A stretch of DNA of 64,000 nucleotides from the NCBI GenBank assembly GCA_031550525.1, contig JAVBON010000030.1, positions 1 to 64,000 on the forward strand, in the 5' to 3' direction. The position numbers were made by a program, and so were the translations under genes. The stretch comes from WRHT01 sp031550525 (GTDB lineage Bacteria > Desulfobacterota > Desulfovibrionia > Desulfovibrionales > Desulfovibrionaceae). Shown one piece after another: positions 43,988 to 52,158 of the stretch (its first letter is position 1; each line of letters begins with the position of its first letter). The notes under the pieces are model-generated. The model worked only from the letters and a program-made list of their open reading frames with translations, had not been told where the DNA came from and did no database searches.

Positions 43988-45520
43988 CTAGGCCTGTTCT
44001 CTATCCAGCACGCGGCAGTTTATGGCTTCGGCCAGATGGCGCACGGCGATGTTATTGGCGTGGTCCAGGTCGGCTATGGTGCGGGAAAGGCGGAGTATTC
44101 TGGTGTAGGAGCGCGCGGAGAGGGCCAGACTTTCCACTGCCTGACGCAGAAAGTCGCTTCCCTCTTTGTTCAGAGCGCAGTGTTTTTCCAAAAGGCTGCC
44201 GTTTAGCTCGGCGTTGTTGCGGCAGGTTGTGCCATGGTAACGCTGCTGTTGCAGGGTTCTGGCCTGTATAACGCGCTCGCGCATCTGGGAGGAGGTTGCC
44301 CCGGCGTTTTGGGCGCGCAGGTCTTCGTAAGGCACGGCAGGCACTTCTATGTGCAGGTCTATGCGATCCAGCAGGGGGCCGGAGAGTTTGGCGCGGTAGC
44401 GTTGCACTGCCTGTGGGGCGCAGGTGCAGCGCCGCGCCTGGTCGCCGTAATATCCGCAGGGGCAGGGGTTCATGGCGGCAACCAGCATTATTTGCGCGGG
44501 GTAACTTACGGTAACGGCGGCGCGGGCAAGGGTTATTTTACCGTCTTCCAGCGGCTGGCGCAGCACTTCCAGAGTTTGTTTTTGAAACTCCGGCAGTTCG
44601 TCCAAAAAGAGTACGCCCCTGTGCGCCAGAGAGACCTCGCCCGGTTTGGGGTTGGCTGTGCCGCCAACCAGCCCGGCGTTGGAAATGGTGTGATGTGGCG
44701 ACCTGAACGGCCTTGCGCGTAAAAGGGCCTGCCCGGATCGCAACAGGCCGGATACGCTGTAAATGCGGGTTACTTCCAACGATTCTTCAAAGGAAAGAGG
44801 CGGCAATATGCCCGGCATGCGCTGGGCCAGCATGGTTTTTCCGCTGCCAGGCGGACCTATGAGCAAAATATTGTGCCCTCCGGCGGCTGCCACCTCTATG
44901 GCCCGTTTGGCGTGCTCCTGCCCTTTTACATCGGCAAAATCGAAGGCGAAATTGTCGTAACCTGGGCATTCATCTTGCGCATAGGGCTGTTCGGGCTGCA
45001 AGTGCAGAACGCCGCCCAAAAAATTTACAGCTTCAAGCAGGTTACGCGCGCCGTATACATCCAACCCGCGTACCACGGCTGCCTCTTTGGCGTTATCGGC
45101 GGGTACCAGCAGTCCTTTTGCGCCTTGCTCTTTGGCAAGCATGGCAACGGAAAGTATGCCCGGCACGCCGCGCAGCTCGCCGGTAAGCGAGAGCTCGCCA
45201 AGGCAATAGAAACCGTTCAGACGCTCGGCGGGCAAAATTCCGGTCGAGGCAAGCAGACCAAGAGCCAAAGGCAGGTCGTAGGCGGAGCCTGCCTTGCGGC
45301 AATCAGCCGGAGCCAAGTTAACCGTAACGCGGCCGCCGGGCATGTGAAAGGCGCAGTTGCGCAGGGCCGTGAACACGCGGCTGCCTGCTTCTTTAACCGC
45401 GCCCTCGGCCAGGCCCACCATGCTGAAACTGGGCAACCCCCCGCGTGTGAAATCCGCCTCCAGCTTAACTTCAAAGGCTTCAACCCCATGCAGGGCCGCG
45501 CAAGATACTTTTGCAATCAT
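43988..45520 (-). CDS. comM: YifB/ComM-family Mg-chelatase-like AAA ATPase
   Basis: A 510-residue cytoplasmic AAA+ protein; ComM is a hexameric helicase that promotes branch migration in natural transformation, and related YifB proteins occur widely. N-terminal: MIAKVSCAALHGVEAFEVKL and FTRGGLPSFSMVGLAEGAVKE. The AAA+ core has Walker A LIGPPGSGKTMLAQRMPGIL, the sensor/strand ARPFRSPHHTISNAGLVGG, Walker B GVLFLDELPEF, and the YifB-type cysteines in MNPCPCGYYGDQARRCTC. The C-terminal helical lid includes LSARSYTRILRLSRTIADLD. All the expected motifs are present. Symbol by family; competence has not been shown for this organism. Confidence 0.9.
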   Translation of the reverse strand: MIAKVSCAALHGVEAFEVKLEADFTRGGLPSFSMVGLAEGAVKEAGSRVFTALRNCAFHMPGGRVTVNLAPADCRKAGSAYDLPLALGLLASTGILPAERLNGFYCLGELSLTGELRGVPGILSVAMLAKEQGAKGLLVPADNAKEAAVVRGLDVYGARNLLEAVNFLGGVLHLQPEQPYAQDECPGYDNFAFDFADVKGQEHAKRAIEVAAAGGHNILLIGPPGSGKTMLAQRMPGILPPLSFEESLEVTRIYSVSGLLRSGQALLRARPFRSPHHTISNAGLVGGTANPKPGEVSLAHRGVLFLDELPEFQKQTLEVLRQPLEDGKITLARAAVTVSYPAQIMLVAAMNPCPCGYYGDQARRCTCAPQAVQRYRAKLSGPLLDRIDLHIEVPAVPYEDLRAQNAGATSSQMRERVIQARTLQQQRYHGTTCRNNAELNGSLLEKHCALNKEGSDFLRQAVESLALSARSYTRILRLSRTIADLDHANNIAVRHLAEAINCRVLDREQA

Positions 45521-45740
45521 GTAACATCCGTTTTGCTGGTGAAATTAGCCGGTTGGGGCCTGCCAGACTCGCGCCGGGCCGCAGTCTGATAAAGACGGCA
45601 GCACACATAAAATTGGTAATACCTATTTAAGCGTCTTATATAACAATATGCCACATTCAGCAAACGCTATCGCAGGCCTTGCGAGTGCGCGTAAACAGAG
45701 TTAACCTTGCACTAAATTGTGAAATTTTTATGGAGACCCC

Positions 45741-47717
45741 TTGGAAAAGCCTGATTTAACCCGCATACCGGATACGCCCGGCGTATATCTTTTCGCCAAC
45801 GGGCAAGGGCAGGTCATATACGCAGGCAAGGCCAAAAACCTGCGCCGCCGTCTTTCTTCTTACTTTCGCCCGGAAGATCAACTCACCCCCAAAACCAGAG
45901 CCATGGTATCCCGCGCGGCCAGCTTGGAGACCATAAGCACCAGTACGGACAATGAGGCTTTTTTGCTTGAGGCCAGCCTGATTAAAAAGCACAGGCCGCG
46001 CTACAATATTATTTTGCGTGACGACAAGGAATACATGCTTTTCCGTCTGTCACAGGAAAACCCCTACCCGCGCCTGGAAATGGTGCGGCAGGTAAAACGC
46101 GGCAAAACAAGACGCAAGGCCAGATTTTTCGGGCCTTTTTCTTCAGCGCGTGACGCCAAGGCCGCATGGAAGGCCATACACAAGCTTTTTCCATTGCGCC
46201 GCTGCACCGACAGAGCCATGAAAAACCGCGCCAAGCCCTGCCTGTATTACCACATGCGCCAATGCCTGGCCCCATGCGTGTTTGATATTGCGCCGGAACA
46301 ATACGCCGCCATGATCGATAAAGTGATACTGCTTCTGGAGGGCAAGTCGCGCGAGCTTTTGCAGGAACTGGCAACGGAAATGGCTTCGGCTTCGGAAAAA
46401 CTGGAGTTTGAAAAGGCAGCGGAATTGCGCGATCAGATAAGAGCCGTGGAGAGCACGGTAGAGCGGCAATCGGTGGTGCTTGAAAACGAGCGTGACCTGG
46501 ATGCAGTGGGCTTGATGGAAAACGAGCATGGCCTTGGCCTGGGGGTGTTAATCGTGCGCGGCGGGTCTTTGCTGGGCAACCAAAATTATTTTTGGCCCGG
46601 CCTTGGTCTGGAGGACGCGGGCGAGCTGCTCTCCAGTTTTTTGCTGCAATATTATATGGACGCGGAAACCATACCCGGCCAGGTTCTGCTGCCTTGGCTG
46701 CCTGGCAGGCAGTGGCCGGAACCAACTATTTGTTACATGGAATCTTTGCCGTTGGCGGGCGCGCATGAAGGCGGCGGTGCGGCAACAGGGCGGATGGAGG
46801 CCATGGAGACGGTATGGGAAGATAGCGAGGATTTTTTCAACCGTGAGGCGTTGGAGGAACTTTTAAGCGCCCAACGCGGCGGTCCAGTGCATATAAGCCT
46901 GCCAAAGCCGGGCGCGGAGTCAGACCTGGTTTGTCTTGCCGCCGCCAATGCGCGCGATGCGGCGCGCAAGCGGCAGGAGAACGATCTTCCTGCCCTGCTG
47001 GCGGCGGCTTTTATGCGCGGCGAGCCTGTGGAGCGCATTGAGGCCGTGGACGTTTCGCACACTTCCGGCGCGGCCACCAGAGCGGCCATGGTGGTGTTCG
47101 AAAACGGGCAACCGGCGCGTAACGACTGGCGCACTTATGCTTTTGAAGAGGGCGGCGGCGACGATTATGCAGTGCTGGCGGCCTGGGCCGCACGGCGGGC
47201 CGAGGCCGGCCCGCCGTGGCCAGATCTTATGCTCATAGACGGAGGTCGCGGGCAGCTTGCGGTGGTGTATAAGGTATTTACCGGTTACGGGCTGGAAAAG
47301 TCTTTTAGCCTTGCCGCCATAGCCAAGGCCAGGGATGAAGACGGCCATAGCGACCGCCGGGCTGGTAACGTAAGTGACAGAATATTTTTGCCTGGGCGCA
47401 GTAACCCGCTCAATATCAAGCCCGGCTCGCCGGAGTTGCTGTTTTTACAGCATGTGCGCAACAACGCGCATGACTTTGTAATAGGCAGGCACCGCAAGGC
47501 TCGCGCCAGCCTGGCCATGCAGGGCGAGCTTAGCCGCATACCAGGTTTTGGCCCGGCATATGTGCGCCGTTTATGGGAAAAATTCGATTCGCTGCAAGCC
47601 ATGGCGGTTGCCAGCGATGAAGAGCTGAGGCAGGTGCCAGGCCTGGGCGAGGCGCGCATAAAAGCCTTGCGTGCCCACCTGGCAAATGTGGTGGATAAAG
47701 GTAAAAATACTGCTTAG
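45741..47717 (+). CDS. uvrC: Excinuclease ABC subunit C
   Basis: Makes both incisions around a DNA lesion in nucleotide excision repair. Domains in order: GIY-YIG nuclease (residues about 8-95, PGVYLFANGQGQVIYAGKAK), a Cys-containing segment (CLYYHMRQCLAPC), the UvrB-binding UVR motif (about 205-240, LEFEKAAELRDQIRAVE), the RNase H-like C nuclease (EAVDVSHTSGAATRAAMVVF, LMLIDGGRGQLAVV) and tandem helix-hairpin-helix at the C-terminus (RIPGFGPAYVRRL, QVPGLGEARIKAL). TTG 45741 is the start, with GGAG five bases upstream. 658 residues, slightly long because of an insert around 340-380. Confidence 0.95.
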   Translation: MEKPDLTRIPDTPGVYLFANGQGQVIYAGKAKNLRRRLSSYFRPEDQLTPKTRAMVSRAASLETISTSTDNEAFLLEASLIKKHRPRYNIILRDDKEYMLFRLSQENPYPRLEMVRQVKRGKTRRKARFFGPFSSARDAKAAWKAIHKLFPLRRCTDRAMKNRAKPCLYYHMRQCLAPCVFDIAPEQYAAMIDKVILLLEGKSRELLQELATEMASASEKLEFEKAAELRDQIRAVESTVERQSVVLENERDLDAVGLMENEHGLGLGVLIVRGGSLLGNQNYFWPGLGLEDAGELLSSFLLQYYMDAETIPGQVLLPWLPGRQWPEPTICYMESLPLAGAHEGGGAATGRMEAMETVWEDSEDFFNREALEELLSAQRGGPVHISLPKPGAESDLVCLAAANARDAARKRQENDLPALLAAAFMRGEPVERIEAVDVSHTSGAATRAAMVVFENGQPARNDWRTYAFEEGGGDDYAVLAAWAARRAEAGPPWPDLMLIDGGRGQLAVVYKVFTGYGLEKSFSLAAIAKARDEDGHSDRRAGNVSDRIFLPGRSNPLNIKPGSPELLFLQHVRNNAHDFVIGRHRKARASLAMQGELSRIPGFGPAYVRRLWEKFDSLQAMAVASDEELRQVPGLGEARIKALRAHLANVVDKGKNTA

Positions 47718-47726
47718 GGGCTGTTG

Positions 47727-47753
47727 GCGCCAAGGCCTTTTTGGCTTGCGCCA
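47727..47753 (+). terminator. Imperfect hairpin after uvrC
   Basis: GGCGCCAAGGCC TTTTT GGCTTGCGCC folds with small bulges about 10 bp past the uvrC stop codon. No immediate U-run, so a weaker candidate than the next one. Confidence 0.4.
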
Positions 47754-47863
47754 TGGAAGATCTGTTTTTTCATGAAAGTGTCATATTTCCAAATATAACA
47801 AACATTTCACGTGGGCCATTTCGGCAAAGCCTTTTTTGTGCCTATAGAGCGCCATAAAAGTGT

Positions 47864-47889
47864 ACTTTCCACGTGAAAGTTTTTTTTAT
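47864..47889 (+). terminator. Rho-independent terminator
   Basis: ACTTTC / GAAAGT stem around CACGT, followed by a run of T. Likely ends the uvrC transcript. Confidence 0.6.
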
Positions 47890-48582
47890 GGCCTTCGGCT
47901 AGCGCTTAATTTGTTTACAACTATGCTCTTGGTATGAATATTTTATAGTGCTTACCCCAAAAATGTTTCTGCTTTTTTTGTTTGGAGTAAAGAAAATATA
48001 AAACAATGCTTGTATTTTTTTTAGGGCGTGGTATAAGTATTAGTACTTGTATACACAAAACTATATTTGAATATTGAAGCTGATAATCCTCCTCACCCCC
48101 ATCTGTTCGCCATATCTGTCCGTACTAATTGCGTATCTTCTTCTTCGTTCTGACTCGTTTATGTTAAAAATGGCATTAGACTTTTTTGCTGAGCCACTCA
48201 AATCCGCTTTTTGCGCACTTATGCCCTGTTGCTTTACTGGTAAGGTTTTGCCATGGCTATTATGAAATAAAAATTAATAATCTGTTTCAAAGGTTGCGGC
48301 AGTTATAATTTGACTGTAATACTAATTAATATTTATAGAGTATTTTATTTAACTACTCTCATTAAAATCCACAATGAAAAACAGTAACACTCTAAAAAAA
48401 ATCTAAAAGAATATCTAATGAAACATTAAGTTATTGCATGCATTACAGGATAAAATATAAAAAGGGCTAGTTTTAGTATTTGCCAGCCTATAAAGAAAAC
48501 GATATAGATAAAAACATATCAGGCAGTAAAAAAAATAAACACTGCCCGGTGTTGTACACGTCATCGCATAAGGAGGCTAAGT

Positions 48583-48888
48583 ATGCGTTCAGACTTGATC
48601 AAAATCCTTCATAATCTGGTGCTCGACAACCCGACACCCGCGAAGGTACTGGCAAAGGAAATTGGCAAACCGTATTCAACTTTGCTGCGCGAAATCAACC
48701 CCTATGATACCGGCGCAAAACTAGGCGTGGAAACTCTGCTTCAAATTATGAAGTTTACAAAAAACGTTACGCCGTTGGAGTACATGGCCAATCAGCTCGG
48801 TTACTCTTTGACCCCGAACAGTCAAAGCAGCGCCGAAGCTAGCGATAATTTTGGCGACTCTCTGAAGCCCAGCCGCCACACTATGTAG
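48583..48888 (+). CDS. CII-like phage-type regulatory protein
   Basis: A 101-residue DNA-binding protein resembling the phage regulatory CII family (Phage_CP76-type): LVLDNPTPAKVLAKEIGKPY then STLLREINPYDTGAKLGVET and LEYMANQLGYSL. The helix-turn-helix is about residues 18-50. AAGGAGG six bases before the ATG predicts strong translation. Members occur both in prophages and as chromosomal genes in Desulfovibrio; no other phage genes lie here, so its target is unknown. An AT-rich 865-bp region lies upstream. Confidence 0.75.
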   Translation: MRSDLIKILHNLVLDNPTPAKVLAKEIGKPYSTLLREINPYDTGAKLGVETLLQIMKFTKNVTPLEYMANQLGYSLTPNSQSSAEASDNFGDSLKPSRHTM

Positions 48889-49090
48889 CTGTACTTCAGC
48901 AGGCCGCTTTATTGTCGGCATCATTTGGGACCGGCGCGTTGCCTTACCGGAGGCAGCGCGCCGGATTCTATTGTGTCGCGCTGAATTTTATTGTGGCGCA
49001 ACGGATTGGTATGTCAGGTAATTTAAACGCGCAAGCTATTTGCTTGTTGTAACTGCTTTATTTGGGTATAATGCTGTAAACAGGAAGAAG

Positions 49091-50203
49091 ATGCGCTTGC
49101 ACCCGAAAAAATTGATTCCTCATGCAGAAATACATGATTCTCCGCTCAGTTCCAGTATAAGCGTGGAAGAAAACGACCGTTACAGGCGTTATATAACCAG
49201 CTTTACCTGCACCATCATCAGTATATTTTTTTTTGTCGGCATGGCCTTGCTGAATATTGCGCAGGGCCATGAGCGCTTGGCTGCAATTTTGTTGGCCTGC
49301 GTGGCAGTTTGTTTTGTATGCATATTCATGCAAATGCGTACCGGAGATCAGCATTTACCGTCTTTATTGCTTTGTTCCACACATATAATACTGACATGGT
49401 TCATGTTCACCATAGGTTCGTTTAACCTGTGGAGCCTGATGTGGACGTTTGCCTACCCGCATGCTTTCATGCTCTGGCTGGGTTTGACCGAGGGCACTGC
49501 CATGAGCGTGTTTTTTATAAGCTCCATGGTGGTGCTAAGCAGCCCGCCGGTTCAGCATATGTTGCCGGTGGCGCACGAAACCGAGGCAGTGGTTCTTTAT
49601 ACCGTGGTGCTGATCGGCTCTTTTGTGTTCGCATTTTCCTCGGAGTTTTTGCGCGACAAGGTACAAAAAAAACTTACCCTGCTCACCCTGCAGATGGAGA
49701 AAATGGCCCTTACCGATCCTCTTACAGGTTTGGGTAACAGGCTGGCTTTTGAGCAGCATCTTAAAAGAGAGTATGCGCGTTTTTTGCGCTTTAGCGACAG
49801 TTTCAGCCTGATTATGGGCGATATAGATTATTTTAAGAATATCAACGACGAAAAAGGCCATACCGTTGGCGATGCTGTGTTGCAACACACCGCCGAGCTT
49901 ATGCAGGGGAGGCTCCGCCCGCAGGACGGCATTTTCCGTTGGGGAGGCGAGGAGTTTGTTATAGCGCTGTCGGGGCTTTCTCCAGACGAAACCGACGGCG
50001 TGGCGGAAAAATTGCGCCTTGCCATTGCCGAAACTCCGTGCCCGTACCAAAATGATTCCATACACTACACCATGAGTTTTGGCGCGCATTATTGCTCCAG
50101 AGGCGAATCGCCGGAACAGGCCATGGAAAAGGTGGATGCGTTGCTCTATGCGGCAAAAAGAACTGGCCGAAACAGGATTGTAAGCGATGGCTCCGCAGTC
50201 TAA
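49091..50203 (+). CDS. Membrane diguanylate cyclase
   Basis: Makes c-di-GMP from two GTP. About six hydrophobic segments fill residues 40-205 (IISIFFFVGMALL, ILLACVAVCFVCIFM, AVVLYTVVLIGSFVF), then a coiled linker and a GGDEF domain (about 215-370). The active site FRWGGEEFVIAL is intact; RPQD five residues before it is an RxxD product-inhibition site. ATG 49091 follows AGGAAGAAG and gives 370 residues; a TTG at 49040 is less likely. The end overlaps the start of the next cyclase by 17 bases, and the two share the DPLTGLGNR block and layout, suggesting an old duplication. Confidence 0.87.
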   Translation: MRLHPKKLIPHAEIHDSPLSSSISVEENDRYRRYITSFTCTIISIFFFVGMALLNIAQGHERLAAILLACVAVCFVCIFMQMRTGDQHLPSLLLCSTHIILTWFMFTIGSFNLWSLMWTFAYPHAFMLWLGLTEGTAMSVFFISSMVVLSSPPVQHMLPVAHETEAVVLYTVVLIGSFVFAFSSEFLRDKVQKKLTLLTLQMEKMALTDPLTGLGNRLAFEQHLKREYARFLRFSDSFSLIMGDIDYFKNINDEKGHTVGDAVLQHTAELMQGRLRPQDGIFRWGGEEFVIALSGLSPDETDGVAEKLRLAIAETPCPYQNDSIHYTMSFGAHYCSRGESPEQAMEKVDALLYAAKRTGRNRIVSDGSAV

Positions 50204-51359
50204 CCCCGCGCCGGGCGCAAAGTACCGCCGCGCCTTGGGCATGAAGGTGTTCATGCAAATGTTTATCCGTTGGCTTGCGCCATCGGAAAACATGCGTTTG
50301 ACCATAGATTCCGAATTGCCAGCCGGAAAATCCTTCAGGCTGTTTTCAGCCTATATTTTTTGCATCTTCACCCTGATACTGATGTGTCTTTTATTCATTA
50401 CCGAATTCATTTTGGGCAGGGCCGACCTGGCCTTTTTGCCCTTGGCCGGGCTTGCTTTGGGCAGCATATTGTGCAGCCTGTACATATCGTACAGCGGAAA
50501 CGCCACCGCCCCCATGCTTTGGCTGGCCCTGTATATTTTTGTAATTTGCGCTTATTACCTCGTAACAGGTAATGTGGACGAATATTTTTTGTTTTACTAC
50601 TTCTGGGTGCCGCCAATGCTTGTTTTTTGTTTGCATGCGCGCCTGGGGGGGCTGTTAAGTTTTGTTTTTATGGCCATGCTGACCATACTTTTTTTGCCCT
50701 CGGTACACGCGCTGCTGCCGCGCAGGCTTGACCCCGAGTTCCGCCAGCGTTTCATCGCCGCCATGCTTTGCGTATATTCCGTTGCAACCCTGGCGGAGCT
50801 GGTTATTGCCAGAATTATGCGCTCAATCTACAAGCTTAACACAAGCCTGGAGCAGTATTCCCTTACCGATCCGCTTACCGGTCTGGGCAACAGGCGCAAC
50901 TGCATAAACCAGTTTCAGCGTTTGCACGCCATGCAAATACGCTCTGGCGAGCCTTTTTGCATTATTATGATAGATATGGACCACTTTAAAGCCATCAACG
51001 ACAACTACGGCCACATGCTTGGCGATGAGGTGCTGCGCTTTGTGGCCGCCACCCTTAACCAGTCGTTGCGGCAGCAGGATAGTTTGTTCCGTTGGGGAGG
51101 GGAGGAGTTTATAATGCTTCTGTCCGGCTCCGGCATAGAGCAGGCCGAAGTTGCCGCCGAAAGGCTGCGCAGGGTGATAGCGGACAGCCCTTTTGAGAAT
51201 GAGAAGCTGAGTTTGCCTCTTACGGCCAGTTTCGGCGTTTATAGCGTTACTACAACGCAAGATATGCAGGAGCATCTGAAAAACGTTGATCGCCTGCTCT
51301 ACCATGCCAAGGCCTCCGGCCGTAATCGTGTGGCCTCGGCCAGGCTGGTCACGGTGTAG
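50187..51359 (+). CDS. Membrane diguanylate cyclase (paralogue)
   Basis: Second GGDEF enzyme, 390 residues if started at ATG 50187, which lies inside the end of the previous gene; ATG 50241 or 50253 are alternatives because 50187 lacks a good ribosome site. Six membrane segments (for example AYIFCIFTLILMCLLFITEF and LWLALYIFVICAYYL) precede the cytoplasmic GGDEF domain (about 225-385). Active site FRWGGEEFIMLLSG is intact, and RQQD five residues upstream is an RxxD inhibitory site. The two sensor regions differ, so the pair may respond to different signals. Confidence 0.87.
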   Translation: MAPQSNPAPGAKYRRALGMKVFMQMFIRWLAPSENMRLTIDSELPAGKSFRLFSAYIFCIFTLILMCLLFITEFILGRADLAFLPLAGLALGSILCSLYISYSGNATAPMLWLALYIFVICAYYLVTGNVDEYFLFYYFWVPPMLVFCLHARLGGLLSFVFMAMLTILFLPSVHALLPRRLDPEFRQRFIAAMLCVYSVATLAELVIARIMRSIYKLNTSLEQYSLTDPLTGLGNRRNCINQFQRLHAMQIRSGEPFCIIMIDMDHFKAINDNYGHMLGDEVLRFVAATLNQSLRQQDSLFRWGGEEFIMLLSGSGIEQAEVAAERLRRVIADSPFENEKLSLPLTASFGVYSVTTTQDMQEHLKNVDRLLYHAKASGRNRVASARLVTV

Positions 51360-51539
51360 AAATCTTTTTGCAAAACCAATCAGCATGTATTTTTGTCAGC
51401 CGGTTGCGCGGCAGCGCGGCCTTGCGCGCATGGCTGCGTTGCATGCCGTTTTGTCTGGGCTGATGCTGGCGCTATATGGTTTTTAACGCTGCGCATGACA
51501 AAAAATCACCTCAGTAAGTTTGAACAAGGAGTTAATGCG

Positions 51540-51929
51540 ATGAAAGCGGTTTTGGATTTTCTGAAAGGCAAAGTGTTTTATCTGGCTACCGTGGATGGCG
51601 ACCAGCCCCATGTGCGCCCCTTGGGGCTTGTGTTTGAATATGAGGGAGCCATTTGCCTTGGCACTGGCAATTTCAAGGACATGTACAAGCAGATTGTGAA
51701 AAACCCCAAGGTGGAGATTACTTGCGTGGACGCGCAAAACAATACTTTGCGCGTTACGGCAAAGGCAGTGCGTTGCACCTCTGAAGCAAGCCAGAAAAAG
51801 GTTTTTGATGTCTCGCCGGGGCTGTCTGGCCGCTATGCCGTGGGTGACGGCAGGCTGGAAGTATTGCGTCTGGAGGACGTGCGCGCCTATGTGCAGGGTA
51901 TGGATAACAGCAGAAAGGTTTTGATCTAG
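51540..51929 (+). CDS. Pyridoxamine 5'-phosphate oxidase-like flavin protein
   Basis: A 129-residue split-barrel protein of the pyridoxamine-phosphate oxidase-like superfamily, predicted to bind FMN or F420: VFYLATVDGDQPHVRPLGLV, then AICLGTGNFKDMYKQIVKNP. Such small members are often general flavin reductases or nitroreductase-like enzymes; the substrate is unknown. ATG 51540 has AAGGAG nine bases upstream; a reading from 51393 would add about 49 unlikely residues. The stop codon lies inside the left inverted repeat of the D2 element, so the natural C-terminus may have been replaced. Confidence 0.8.
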   Translation: MKAVLDFLKGKVFYLATVDGDQPHVRPLGLVFEYEGAICLGTGNFKDMYKQIVKNPKVEITCVDAQNNTLRVTAKAVRCTSEASQKKVFDVSPGLSGRYAVGDGRLEVLRLEDVRAYVQGMDNSRKVLI

Positions 51930-52078
51930 GCTGTGCCGACATTCAGGCGCTTTTGCCCTCTGGCTGCGCCAGTAAGGCTTTGCCCCCCAGTCGAATACCG
52001 TAAGAGTTTACTCTTTCGGTTCAAAGCCTTGCTTCCTTGCCAGATAACAAAATCACTCTGAATGTCGGCACAGCCTAG
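51926..52078. mobile_element. Family D element (D2) with perfect 21-bp terminal inverted repeat
   Basis: Left end CTAGGCTGTGCCGACATTCA (51926-51945 and on to 51946) and right end (52058-52078) pair perfectly over 21 bp. The interior shares with D1 and D3 a TACCGTAAGAG...CTC segment and CCTTGCCAGATAACAAAATC. No coding capacity. The left end overlaps the stop codon of the preceding gene. Confidence 0.75.
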
Positions 52079-52158
52079 CTTTTTTACTTATTGTTTTTGA
52101 GTGTTGCCGCCTCCGGGCCGCGTGGCGGGCCGGAGGTTTCTATATTAAGCCGGCCTGT

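Larger units (their letters stand above)
47718..48582. other. AT-rich gene-free region (865 bp)
   Basis: Visibly more AT-rich than the flanking genes. It holds two hairpins near the left end (47727-47753 and 47864-47889) and an inverted repeat TTTCACGTGG (47805-47814) with CCACGTGAAA (47869-47878). The rest shows only short, unconvincing reading frames. It ends at a strong ribosome site for the CII-like gene and probably carries that gene's promoter. It may be a remnant of acquired DNA. Confidence 0.5.

Noticed and set aside
48074..48265. 63-codon frame in the AT-rich region after uvrC
   Set aside because: No ribosome site, irregular hydrophobicity, no recognised family; likely chance in low-GC sequence.
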